DNA of 64,000 nucleotides from Anaeramoeba flamelloides (lineage: Eukaryota; Metamonada; Anaeramoebidae): NCBI GenBank assembly GCA_027625915.1, contig JANTQA010000015.1, positions 2,542,001-2,606,000 of the forward strand. The letters run 5' to 3'. Below, one piece after another: positions 36,644-48,400 of this stretch. The notes below the pieces were generated by a model. It was not told where the DNA came from, did no database searches, and saw only the letters and a list, made by a program, of their open reading frames with translations. Positions within the stretch are counted from its first letter, which is position 1. Each line of letters begins with the position of its first letter. The position numbers were made by a program, and so were the translations under genes.

Positions 36644-37229
36644 TATAAATTGTTTATTTCTTTGATATGAGATGTTTTTTTTTTACAACTTCATCATAAA
36701 TGTGAATTAACCAGCCTTAAAAAAAAATAAACATTTGTGATTTAGAATCAAAAAGCCTATGCTATCGCCAGCATTAAATTGAATGAAATAAAATCAAAAA
36801 TTTTAGATCTAAAAATAAATGTAATGTTTTAAACAATCTAAAAAAGAGGGGGGAAAGCAAGTTGGTTTGTTTATACTATTTATAAATGGCACAAAAAAGT
36901 CGATCAGATAGTATAACCCTTTAATTTAATTATTTATATATGAAATAAAATTTTAATTTTAACTTTTTTAATTGAGAAATAATTTATGAAAGAAAAAAGT
37001 ATTGGAAAAATTAGTATAAATCCAATTTTTTTTTTTGGTATTTTTGAAATTTTGTTCTTGATCACTATTTATTAATCTGGTGAAATAAGAGTAATTACAT
37101 TTTTAAATGGGGTTCTGAATTTATTAATAATTTGAAGTAAAAAATTATCAAGCCGGGGTTTCAATTTATAAACAAGACACAAGTCCATAAAAAATAGATT
37201 TTTTGATGATATCATGCTTAATCCACGGT

Positions 37230-38418
37230 AAAGTTACAAAAATCGCGATAATTTCCATCAAATTACGATATTTTAGACACTCACGATATTCAATATTATC
37301 ATGGTATTATGACAAGTAGTGATATTTTATAAAATCGCGATAATTATTTAAAAATTGTGATAAATGCAAAAATATCGCGATTAAAAAAGTAATAGTTATA
37401 TAATAGTTGATGTGTTTCAGGGCTAATTGAGCAACATTTTTACAAAGAAAATGTTTAAGATCAAAAAATAGATTATTGATTCAAAGTTATTCTTTGAAAA
37501 AACAACAAAAAGGATACTTGATTCGATCAAGGATTAGATCAAAGAATTTTATTGTATTTATATTTGATTTAGTAGACAAACCTTATCTATCTTTTTAGAT
37601 CAAAAACATAAGAACAAAAAAGAGAAATCTATAATTTCACAACCAATCGCCCGTGTTGTAAATTGTGTTGAATAATTTTCACCTAAAAAAACCAATCCAA
37701 CACAAGTTCTTTAAAGAATGTGTTCTTGGGTTAAAATTTTTTCAATATTTTCTGAAAGTTGAAAGGATTTGGATAACTTTTCAAAAAATTTCACAATAAC
37801 CGAGCCAGATTATCATCAATTATTAAGATTTTTTGTAAAATTTATATTCTTCTTGTTCTTCTATTTTGTACATTTTTGGGATTGTCCAGAAAACACAATT
37901 AGAACTTAGAGGTTTTTGTTTGATCGATCACTAATAAGAATGAAAATTATTCTTTATTCTTTTTGGTAATTTAACTTGTGAAGGTTATAACTCCATTTTA
38001 CAAAAACACATCTTTTTTTATTCAAGTATATTGTTGGAATGGATTATTATTAGTATGTCCATAAATTTTATTTGGGATTTTATATTTTTTTAAAAAAAAA
38101 ATGAAAAGAAATAAATTTCGTTTTTCCACAAAAAATAAACTCATTCCGTTTATAAAAGTTTTTAGGTCTTAAAAAACTTTCAAACAATTCAAGAGAATTC
38201 AATACCCTTACAAACAAATTCTAATATCTTTAAAGGGGAAAGGTGCTATAAACGTCTCAAGGCTTTGTAAAAGTCAATATATTTTTTTAAGTTGATTTCA
38301 AAAAAATATTTTTCTTTTTTGATGAGATTATTATTTTATCATAATAATGTTGAATATTGCGATTTTATGATTTTTCACGATTAGTTATACTAATCGCGAT
38401 TTTTTTAATACTGTGGTG
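37230..38418. mobile_element. Possible 1.2 kb element with TCGCGAT-rich inverted ends
   Basis: 37240-37390 contains many ATCGCGAT / TCACGATATT words, and 38345-38418 repeats them in the opposite orientation (GAATATTGCGATTTTATGA, then TAATCGCGATTTTTTTAATA). The two ends align imperfectly as inverted repeats over about 70 bp. The 0.95 kb inside has no long frame. CG-containing words are rare elsewhere in this DNA, so the clustering is not chance. Boundaries are uncertain. Confidence 0.45.
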
Positions 38419-38713
38419 GTTTTTTTGTTAATATCACTATAGTAAATGTTCTCATCAAAACCTTTAATAAAAAAATATAAACAAAAAATCTTGGTTTTAC
38501 ACTTCTTTCAGACAAAATAAAATTTTCAAAAAAAAAAAATTGAAAATTTAATTAGGAAACATAAAACTGGAGATATATTGATTAAAATGTAAATCATTTT
38601 AGATGAGACTAATAATAATTGGTTACATTTAGAAGGGTCTAAAAAAAAATAAAATTGGTTCTTGTAATAATAATAATGTCTATACACAGCCAAATGCCGA
38701 CATGTGTAGTAGA

Positions 38714-38752
<39 letters not shown>

Positions 38753-39880
38753 TTTTATCTTCTATTTTATTTTTAAAAAAATATTGTTCCTCGTAATAAA
38801 TGGAAAAACTAAAAAAGTCCAGCTTTTTTTTTTTTTTAAATTAGATAAAAAGGGGAAGAAGAAGAAAGAAAGGTTAAGAAATTTCTTTATGTTTTTTTGA
38901 ATTTAATAAAAGCATAAATACAAAAAATATTTATTTTTTGCGATCGTTATATCGATTTTATATTTAAGAAATTTCATAAATTATCTAAACATGTATTTGT
39001 ATTTTCATGATAAAAAGAAATCAATATCAAAATTTAATATGGAGGGGGGGTTTTTTTTTTTTCATTATAAGAATTTCATAATATAAATAATGGACTTTTA
39101 TTATTTAAAAAATTAAATGTGAATATTTGTTTTTATTGTTTTTTATTTTAATTATTAATTTGATTTTCTTTTAATTATTTTTAAAAATTTTAACTTTTTG
39201 ATGGAATTGGAATAAAACCAATTGAAACTTTTAAATATTTTTTTTTATTAATCATCCACTGAAATAATTAAGATTAAGTTATTTATTATTGAATAAAAAA
39301 AAAAATCAAATTAAAAACAATTTCTTTTGGTTATATTTTGAATTTCCAAGGTTTTTGTTAAAAAAAATATTTCGGGGGAATTTTAAATTTAATGGTTAGG
39401 TTGTTTTTCTTTTATTTTTTTGATCACCAAATGTAAAAAAATCATTCCAACTGTTCTTTGAATAAATATATTTTATATTTTTTTTTCAAGTTTATTATAA
39501 TTATTTCATTTTTGATGAAATGAAGTCGATTTTTTCTACTGGATTTTTCAAAACTTGTATGTTATTTTTATTTTTAAGTACGTTTTTGTAACTTTCCCCC
39601 ATAAGGTGATGAAATTTCAAACTTCTTCGAGAAAATAATTCTTCTACATAATTCAGAAATATAATCAATTTTGAACTTTGTTAAATATGAAAATTTAGAT
39701 AAAATAGATCAAACAATAAAAAACACTATTTCATTTCGAAAAATATCTTTGGGTAAGTTTGGTCTGGTAGGAATCATGTTTTTACTTCATTTTTTAATTC
39801 CAAGATTCCACAAAATTTTTTGAATTTGCTATTAAATTTAATAGAATGTATTTTTTAGGGTCGCTGTCCAATAACGTTTA
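38419..39880. other. Intergenic with (TA)n microsatellite
   Basis: AT-rich, including a pure TA run at 38715-38749 and a G run then T run near 39042-39062. No gene. Confidence 0.55.
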
Positions 39881-40939
39881 CAATCCCTGAAATTTGAATA
39901 AAAAGGGCTTGTTTCGGGTGTGGCCACATGTAATTTAGGTTCAAAGCTGATCGATCTTTTTCTTGGCATGGGTTTTTAATGGTTGTTCAAACAGGTAGTT
40001 TTTGGAAATTATTTTTTTTTTCTCAAAATCCAAATTGAACAGTGTAAAACACAAAAGGGTAAAAGGTATTCAAGGAAAGTGAATTTTGATTTTGTGGGTC
40101 GTCAATTGAAATATTCATTTCTTTTACCTCTATTAAGGACTACGTTCACACCCTTGGGGGGGCTGAGTAATTGTGTTCTTCAATCTCGCTGCTCAAAAAA
40201 ATTTTTCACATGGAAGGAATTGGGCAAAAATACAAAAAAAAAAAATTTTTGTCATCTTTAATTATTCATTAAGACTGTTTTTCTTTGTTATTCAATGAAA
40301 AGGAAAATTATAAATAACAAAAAAAATAATTGCAAAAAATGGCTTTTGGGGATTTTCAAGTGCATTTCAAATTTGAGAACATTTCAAACTTGTAAAAGTA
40401 AATTTAAAAAATGTGTAGAACAGCTCTAGAAAATAGTGTGAATTCTGAAAGTTGAATTGGAAATACTAAAATATAAAAATCAAAATTTTGCATGATCTAA
40501 CAAGGTAAAAATTGTGAAAATTATTGAAATTGTGAAAATTTCGATAATTTTTTCTAAAAGAAATTCTCCTTGGACAAATATTACTTGGATTACATAACTT
40601 ATCCATGGGTGATTTTATCGATTGTTTCACAGTTTTCAGCGAAAAACGTAGTCCTTAACAAAATGAAAAAAAATAAATTTGTTAAAAGCTCCAAATATAA
40701 CCAAACTAAATAAAAATTTCAATAAAAACCCACAAATCCCGTTTTTTTATTACTTACCTTCCAACCTTTGTTTCTTACACTCTTCATTTCGTGTTTTAGT
40801 AAAAAAAAAATAATTTCCAAAAATTTACCTCTTTGAACAACCATTATAATTTCTACCAAGCTAGGATCGATCAGTTTTGAACTCGATTACAAGTTGCTAC
40901 ACTCGACAAAAGATAATTTTTTTTAAATTTCAGGGATTG
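39881..40939. mobile_element. Element with long terminal inverted repeats, family 4, about 1.06 kb
   Basis: Ends CAATCCCTGAAATTT and AAATTTCAGGGATTG. The inverted arms extend about 270 bp with gaps: ATGGTTGTTCAAA, then TTTTTGGAAATTATTTTTT, then AAGGACTACGTT all recur in mirror orientation. The centre is about 0.5 kb with no transposase; a 92-codon frame starting in the left arm is not convincing. No clear target duplication, so the superfamily is undetermined. Confidence 0.75.
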
Positions 40940-41258
40940 TTGTCCTTAACTCACGTCAAAACAAAAAAATTGTCAAAAGAAATGATATTTGAAAGTCTTT
41001 TGATCTTTTAGAAAGATGATTAAGAAAGAATTATTTGTTTAAATTCAGAAAAGATTGGAACAAAAGAAAAAAAAAAATGTAAGACTAAAAAAATATTTAT
41101 TAATTCGTTAGGTTCTCAAAGAAAAAGAATTCCTAGCATTCTGTTGCTCATTATAAAAATTGAAAAATTCATTCAAAAGAATTTAAAAAGAATAAAAAAA
41201 AGAGAAAAATTAGTTTCATCAAAAATTAGTTAGCAAAAAAGGATGTAGTTTAAATTTT
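40940..41258. other. Intergenic, downstream of the cysteine-rich gene
   Basis: AT-rich; contains the presumed 3' UTR of the minus-strand gene that ends at 41259. Confidence 0.5.
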
Positions 41259-41540
41259 TTAATTTTTTCTTAATTGTAAAGATTTAATTCTGTTGACACA
41301 TTCTCTGAGTTCTTGGTCAAGTTGTTTACAATCACCACCTTTTTGTTGGCAATCCCAAAGTGGTTTACAGTCGCATTCATCAAAGCCTTTTTTATTCCAT
41401 TTGGTAGCCTTTTTGGAGACTGTTGAAAAAGATCGTGATGTTTGTTTGGTATTTGATTTGAAAAGTGGGTAAATGAATGCTGCACCTGCTGCTGCGATAA
41501 GAGTAAGTGACACACCGTTTGAAACTGCTTCAGAACTCAT
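41259..41540 (-). CDS. Small membrane-anchored CX9C-type cysteine-rich protein, 93 aa
   Basis: The first in-frame ATG is at 41540 (cat at 41538-41540). A hydrophobic segment (about residues 10-28, SLTLIAAAGAAFIYPLF) is followed by a basic S/T/K linker. Then comes a compact Cys cluster from residue ~57: CDC, CX5C, CX6C and CX9C, ending GGDCKQLDQELRECVNR. The last helix resembles the second CX9C helix of intermembrane-space CHCH proteins (Mia40, COX17), and the CXC recalls Mia40's CPC, but the first CX9C helix is shortened, so membership is unproven. I infer an organelle membrane protein with disulfides. It is transcribed divergently from the remodeler gene about 950 bp away. Family not recognised with confidence. 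Confidence 0.7.
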   Translation of the reverse strand: MSSEAVSNGVSLTLIAAAGAAFIYPLFKSNTKQTSRSFSTVSKKATKWNKKGFDECDCKPLWDCQQKGGDCKQLDQELRECVNRIKSLQLRKN

Positions 41541-42488
41541 AAAAATTATGTTATTAAATAATTGAAAATTGAAAAAAATGAAAAATAAATTTAAGATATT
41601 TCTAAATGACGAAACATGTCTTGTTTCAGAAAAATATGATGGGTGTTTTGATGTGAATTTGCTTTTTTTGTCAAAAAGTAAAAAACCAAAACCAATTCTA
41701 CATCTCAAAAATTTTTCCACAGTTTACAAAAACAAATTAAGTTTTTCTATCCAATTTCCACAAATCCTATCCAACATAAAAAAAAAAATTTAAAAACCAA
41801 CAAAAAAAAAGAACTTTTTTTTTTTTGAGTAAACACAATAACCAAGTCAGAAAGTTGATCATGAATTATTCGAAATTGAGAAACCCAAATGTTAAAATGG
41901 TAGTCTAAGAACAACAATAAATTTGTCTTCACCAAAAAAAATCCGATTTTCCATAAAAGAAAATCCATGAAAGGAAGAAATGAAAATAACTCATTTTTTT
42001 AACCATTATTTCGATTTTTTTGAGCATTTCTCAATTCCTTAATTGGGTTCTTTTTTTTTGTTTTCTCGAAATTTAAATTGACTAAACACTTGTTATTTTT
42101 CAAAAAAAAAAAAAACAATTGCCAAAACCAAATTATACTTTGTGTTGAAAATTTCATGTAGTTAAAAAGGTAAACACTTTTTCTTCACTGCAAAACAATG
42201 CTTCTTTTTTAATCTTTTTTATTATTATTTTTTTTTTTTTTTTGTTTTTGTTTTCAAAAAGATGTTTTTTGTTCAAAAAATAAGAAACTAAACACAAAAA
42301 AAGAATGTGTTCTTTAAATAAAATGCATTTCTGAGTTTTTTATATCTTTGAATCCTCAACAAATTTTTTTCTTCAAATAAATTATTTTTTAATCAATTTT
42401 TTTTACTTTTTGTTATTTTAATTTCACTTCCCATTCACGACACCAAAATTTCCAAAGAAAGAAAACAAAAATCTTTCCAGAATTTGTG
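41541..42488. other. Shared upstream region of two divergent genes
   Basis: About 950 bp between the cysteine-rich gene and the remodeler. T- and A-runs dominate (for example 42225-42243). Promoters of both genes must lie here; no specific element can be named. Confidence 0.5.
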
Positions 42489-45400
42489 ATGTTTTTTCTT
42501 GATAATGATTCTTTGTTAAGCCCTTCTTCAAGTAGTAATTCTGACTCTTCAAGTTCTGAAACAGAAGATAAACGGGGATCAGCCAAAAGTTATCAAAATA
42601 GCAATAATAATAAAAACAAGGAAATAAACAAAAAGTTCAAAAGATCTAATACTATCACCCAACAAAAACAAACTCAACAAAAAACCCAAACAAAGAAATT
42701 CCGTTTTAACAAAAAAGTAGACCCAAACAAAAAAACTATTACCAGGCCTATTAAATTTGTCTTCCGTGGAACAAACCAACAAAAACAAAAAACAAGATCA
42801 TCAACAATAAGTCAAACAATCAGAACAACAACAACAAAACAGAACAGCAGCAATAACAATAACAACAACAACATCAATAGTAATACAAACCCGAACCAAA
42901 ATAAGGTTACCAATCCAATCCAAAAGAAAACCACAAATACAATTGGTAATAAAAAGGTTAATAGTACAAAACCAAAAACAAAAGCAAAATTTAGTTTCCA
43001 CTTTCAACCAAAACCAACCAAGACAAACAAACAACAAAACCCAAACCAGAACCCAAAACAACAAAACCAAAAGACAACACAAAGGAAAGTAAACCAAAAT
43101 GTTTCTAATAATGGTAATCGCATCCAACAAATAAAAAACCAGAAGCAAGATCAGATTGACAATAATAAAAATCTCACAAAAAAAAGTATTCAAACCTCCA
43201 ACAATACCCCAGCTTTAAAAACAAAATTTTCTTTTCGGCTCGGAAATAAAATAATAAAACCCACAACAAAAAGTAGAGAAAAAGTTGTGTATACTACAAA
43301 GCCAACCCAAATAATTTCAAATAAATCCCCAAAGCACTCTATTTCCCCTAAAAACAATTCTAATCGAATAAGGGGCTTACCAATTCGAAAATCAATATCA
43401 GATCAGGAAAACAACCAAAAAACAAGAATTAATAATAACCAGCCACAGCAAAAGGAAAAAGAACAAATCCAAAACAACCAAAACAAACAACCAAACCAAA
43501 AAGAAATAAAAAAAAACATTGAACAAAAAGAAATAGAAAATCAAAATAAAACAGTCCAAAAAAAAGGAGTCTCACAAGAAAAAAAAATTGAAAAAGAAAC
43601 AAAAAACCAAATTGAAAACGAAAAACTAGATCCTCAAACTAAAACAGAAATCGGCAAAAAAAAAGAATTCCTCCAAAAAAAAGAAGTTGAAAAAGAAACA
43701 AAAAACCAAATTGAAAACGAAAAACTAGATCCCCAAACTAAAACAGAAATCGATAAAAAAAAAGAAATAGAAGAAGAAAAAGAAAGAAACAAAATAAAAA
43801 TACAAACAGAAAATGAATTAAAAAAAGAAAGTGAAAAAGAAAATGAAAAAGAACAAGAAAAAGAAATAGAAAAAGAAAAAGAAAAAGAAAAAAGGGTTAA
43901 CTTGAAACAGAAATTTAACACTGATAAAGAAATAGCTCAAAATATCCAAAAAAGTATAAAAAATGAACCAAAATTAGTAATAAAAACACTTCAAAATAAT
44001 ACAATCGATGGCAAAATGGTAACTAGTAACGATAATAGTAATAATAATAATGAATTAAAGGACATTTTAGAATTGGCAAATATAAAACAGCCAATTTTAA
44101 ACGATGGAATAATGAACAAGGAAAATAATTTTAATGATACCTGGATCAGCAATCCAGAGCTTGAAGATAATACCAACGGATTTGAATTAAATACAAAATT
44201 TGAATTTGAAAAAGAAAATAATTTTGGAATTGAAAATCAAGATCCTCTTTTAGTACAAGATAATTTTAATGATCAAGAAAATAAAGCCAATGAACAAAAT
44301 TATACAAGCAAACAGCAACCATATGAAGAAGGAGAAGGTATAGGGAAAGGAGAAGAAGGAGGAGGGTATGGAGAATATGGAGAATATGAAGAGTATGGGG
44401 AATATGAACAAGGGGCAGGAGGTGAAGAATATGGGGAATATGGAGAAGAAGGAGGATATGGAGAAGGTGTCGAATACGGAGAAGGAGAAGATTACTATAA
44501 GGAATATGGGGAATACACACAAGATGGCCAATATAACCAAGAAGAACAATTTAAACAATTAGAGGAATCAGTGCAAATTGAACCAATAAAAAAAGAAGAA
44601 GATTATGACAAATTTCAATTTATTAAAAATATAAAACAAGTAGATGAAGTCATGGAGAGCCAACCTAACAAAACTTACCGGACTAGACAATCTTCAAGAG
44701 GTGTTCGAAAAAAATTTGTTTATGAAACATATGATGATATAGTTAGTTCTTCCCCATCTGAAGAAGAAAATAAGTTAAAAACTCTAAATGAAATTGAAGA
44801 AGAAATAGAAAGAATTTTAACCCATAGATTTTTAGATAAAGAAGAACTTGAACAGAGACAACAACAATTGCTAAATAAGAACAGCAGCAACAACACCAAC
44901 AACAATACTAATGAAAATAACGCCAATTATAACATTGACAACAACAATAATCAAGAAAATTCCGAAGAAATTCAACAAACAAAAGTAATTGAGAATTTTG
45001 AGATTAAAAAAAAAATTGTAATTGAAGAAACACAGCACGAACTTGACGAAGATTATCGAAATATTGAATTTTTAATCAAATGGAGAGGATGGGCACATAT
45101 CCATGATACTTGGGAATCATATTCATTTTTAATGAATTTCCGAGGGTATAAAAAATTAGAAAACTATATCAAGAATTTAAAAATTGAATTAGAAAAGAGA
45201 AAGACTTTACCAAAACAAGAACTCGAGCATCTCGAAGTAGAGAAGGAACTTAAAAAGCAGTTGATGTTGGAATGGATCAAAGTTGATCGTATAATTGCAA
45301 GCCACACACCAGAGCCCACCCTTGAAAACCCCACCCCAACAATTCAATATTTTATCAAATGGAGAGGATTGCCATATGATGAAAGTACCTGGGAAGATGT

Positions 45401-48400
45401 TTCGGAATTAAATGGATACGAAAAGGAAATAGAATATTTCAATTATCGTGAGAATTTAATTAAAATGCATACCAATGTTGGTGGTGAAGGTATTTCTTAT
45501 GCCAAAACGAGGCCAAAATTTGAAAAGCTTTCCGCACAACCAAAGTCGCTTGTTGGTGGCACGCTTCGGAATTACCAATTGCACGGATTAAATTGGTTAA
45601 TTTTTAATTGGACAAAAAAAAATAATGTTATTTTAGCCGATGAAATGGGATTAGGTAAGGCCCAAAGTTTAGATTGTAAAATTTTGACACCAAATGGTTG
45701 GAAATTGATGGGCAATATGAAAATCGGTGATCAAATTATTAATTCTTCTGGAACAATTTCTAAAGTAATAGGCGTTTATCCCCAAGGATTTAAACAAATG
45801 TACAAAATTACTTTTAATGATAATTCTTCCACTGAGTGTTGTAACGAACATTTATGGGAAGTTTGGATCCAAGATAATAATAAACAATGGAATAAAAAAA
45901 TATTACAATTATCTGAAATCCAAAAATTAGGGTTAAGAAATAAAAGCAATAAAAAATCCAAATTTTATATTCGTAATAATAAACCAATTAATATCATAAC
46001 TACAACAACAACTACAACTACAACTAATAATAATAATGATAATAATAATAATAATATTGTTCATAAAATTGTAAATAAAAATAAATATTATTATAACTTT
46101 GGAAAATCACTTAATTTAAAAAAAAATAAAATCAAAATTATTGAAAAAAACTATTTAAAAATTTCAATTAATAATAGAATTAAATTAATCCAAGGATTAA
46201 TGGACCAAAATGGAAATTACAATGAAAAAAATAATAAATTAGAAATTAATATCTCTTCAAAAAACTTTTCAAAATATATTTTAGAAATAATTAAATCATT
46301 GGGATTATTTGGAAAAATTAAAACAAAAAAAAAAAAATCTGATAAAAAATTAAAATATTACAAAATTAAATTTGAAATACCAACTTTTTTTAGTCCATTT
46401 TCAAAAAATAAAAAAAAAAAAGATAAAATTAATAATAATACACAGCAACAACAGCCAGAACATCATCAACAACCACATCAAAACAACAAAAACCACCACC
46501 AAAGCAACCATCAACCATTTAATAAATTTATCAAGTCAATAGAAAAAATTAATTGTAAAGAAGCACAATGTATTAAAGTTGATTCCAAAGATCAATTATA
46601 TATAACCGATGATTACATTTTAACTCATAACACTATTCAAGTAATTTCTTGCTTGACAGAATTATTACAACATTTTAAAAACTATGGACCCTTTTTAATT
46701 ATTGCCCCATTATCGACGATTAATCAATGGTATGATGAATTCCGAAAATGGTCCCCAGAAATAAATGTTATTGTATATGTCGGATCTAGGAAATCCCGTG
46801 CATTAATTAGAGACTACGAATTTTATGATGAGAATTCTAATATCAAATTTAATGTCTTGATTACTACTTATGAATTTGTTTCAAGAGACAAATATTATCT
46901 TGGCTCCTTCATGTGGGATTTTCTAATTGTCGACGAAGCACAACGATTGAAAAACCGAGAATCCATTCTACACACAAATTTAGTAAGGTTTAATTCAACG
47001 AATAGATTGCTGATCACGGGAACGCCGTTACAGAATTCGATCGAAGAATTATGGACATTACTAAACTTTTTAATGCCGAAAAGGTTTGATAACTTGTTAA
47101 AATTCATGAAAAAATATCAAAAATTACATAAAAAAAAGCAAGTTCAAAAATTACATAATGAAATCCGGCCTTATATTTTAAGAAGATTAAAAAAAAATGT
47201 CGAAAAATCTTTACCGGCGAAAACGGAATTGATTTTAAGAACAAATCTATCTTCTTTACAAAGGCAATATTATAAATGGATTGTTGATAAAAATTTTAAT
47301 CAAATTAACAAGGGGGTCTTTGGCACTGCAAGAATTTCTTTATTGAATATTGTCAACGAATTAAAGAAATGTTGTAATCATCCATTTTTATTTGACGGCG
47401 CGAGTAATTATTTAAAATCCAAAAGCAGACTTGAACAAATAATCATTGGCTCTGGTAAATTGATCTTATTGGACAAATTGCTAACCAGGCTATATGAAAC
47501 TGGCCACAGGATATTGATTTTCTCGCAAATGGTACGGATGCTCGACATATTGGCAGAATATATGGAATTAAAGGAATATTCGTTCCAGCGATTAGATGGA
47601 TCAATGTCCCGCGAGAAACGCCAAAAATCAATGGATCAGTTTAATGCGGAAAATTCGACGGACTTTTGCTTTTTGCTATCAACGAGAGCTGGCGGGCTAG
47701 GGATCAATTTAACCTCGGCAGACACAGTGATTATTTTCGATTCGGATTGGAACCCACAGAACGATTTACAGGCACAAGCTCGATGCCACAGAATCGGCCA
47801 AAAAAAAAAGGTAAACATCTATCGATTCATTACAAAGGACACACTCGAAGAAGAAATTTTGGAAAGAGCGAAAAAGAAAATGGTCCTCGATCACCTTGTC
47901 ATTCAGCAAATGGACACATCCGGTAGAATAATTTTAAATAAAAAAACCGCACCGAAATTCCAAAAAGGTGAAATTGAATCAATTTTAAAATTTGGTTCCA
48001 AAAAGCTATTCGGTAATTTGGATATCGATGAAAATCAAAATCAACTTTCTTTGGAAAACGAATCACTCGACGAAATTCTGGCAAGAGCAGAAAAAAATAA
48101 TCAAATTGACGAACCGAAAAATGGGCTAGATGGAATGGATTTAATGGGTAGCTTTATTATTCAAGATTTTGAAACAAATGACAATGAAGAAAATATTGAA
48201 AAAAATATCAATGAAGCTGGCGATTATGGGGAAAAGAAACAAAAGAAGAAACATAAGAATAAGAGAAGGGCGCGCGGCAGTGGGAAGAAGAAGAATGGGA
48301 ACTTAGATATAGCCACAATAGCAAAAACAAGAAGCAGATCAAAAAGAAATTTTGAGGAAATTTCTTCAATCGATACAGTTGGCAGAAAATCAGGCGACGA

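Noticed and set aside
39983-40261. 92-codon frame in the family 4 element
   Set aside because: It starts inside the inverted arm, crosses into the centre, and shows no transposase motif or protein-like composition.
45660-46631. The insert in the remodeler as an unspliced intron
   Set aside because: It is a multiple of three, has no in-frame stop, lacks GT/AG at its borders, and encodes ordered intein blocks with all splicing residues.
45660-46631. Bacterial contamination or misassembly explaining the intein
   Set aside because: Base composition and host-style T, N and Q/H runs continue through it, and the reading frame is seamless on both sides.
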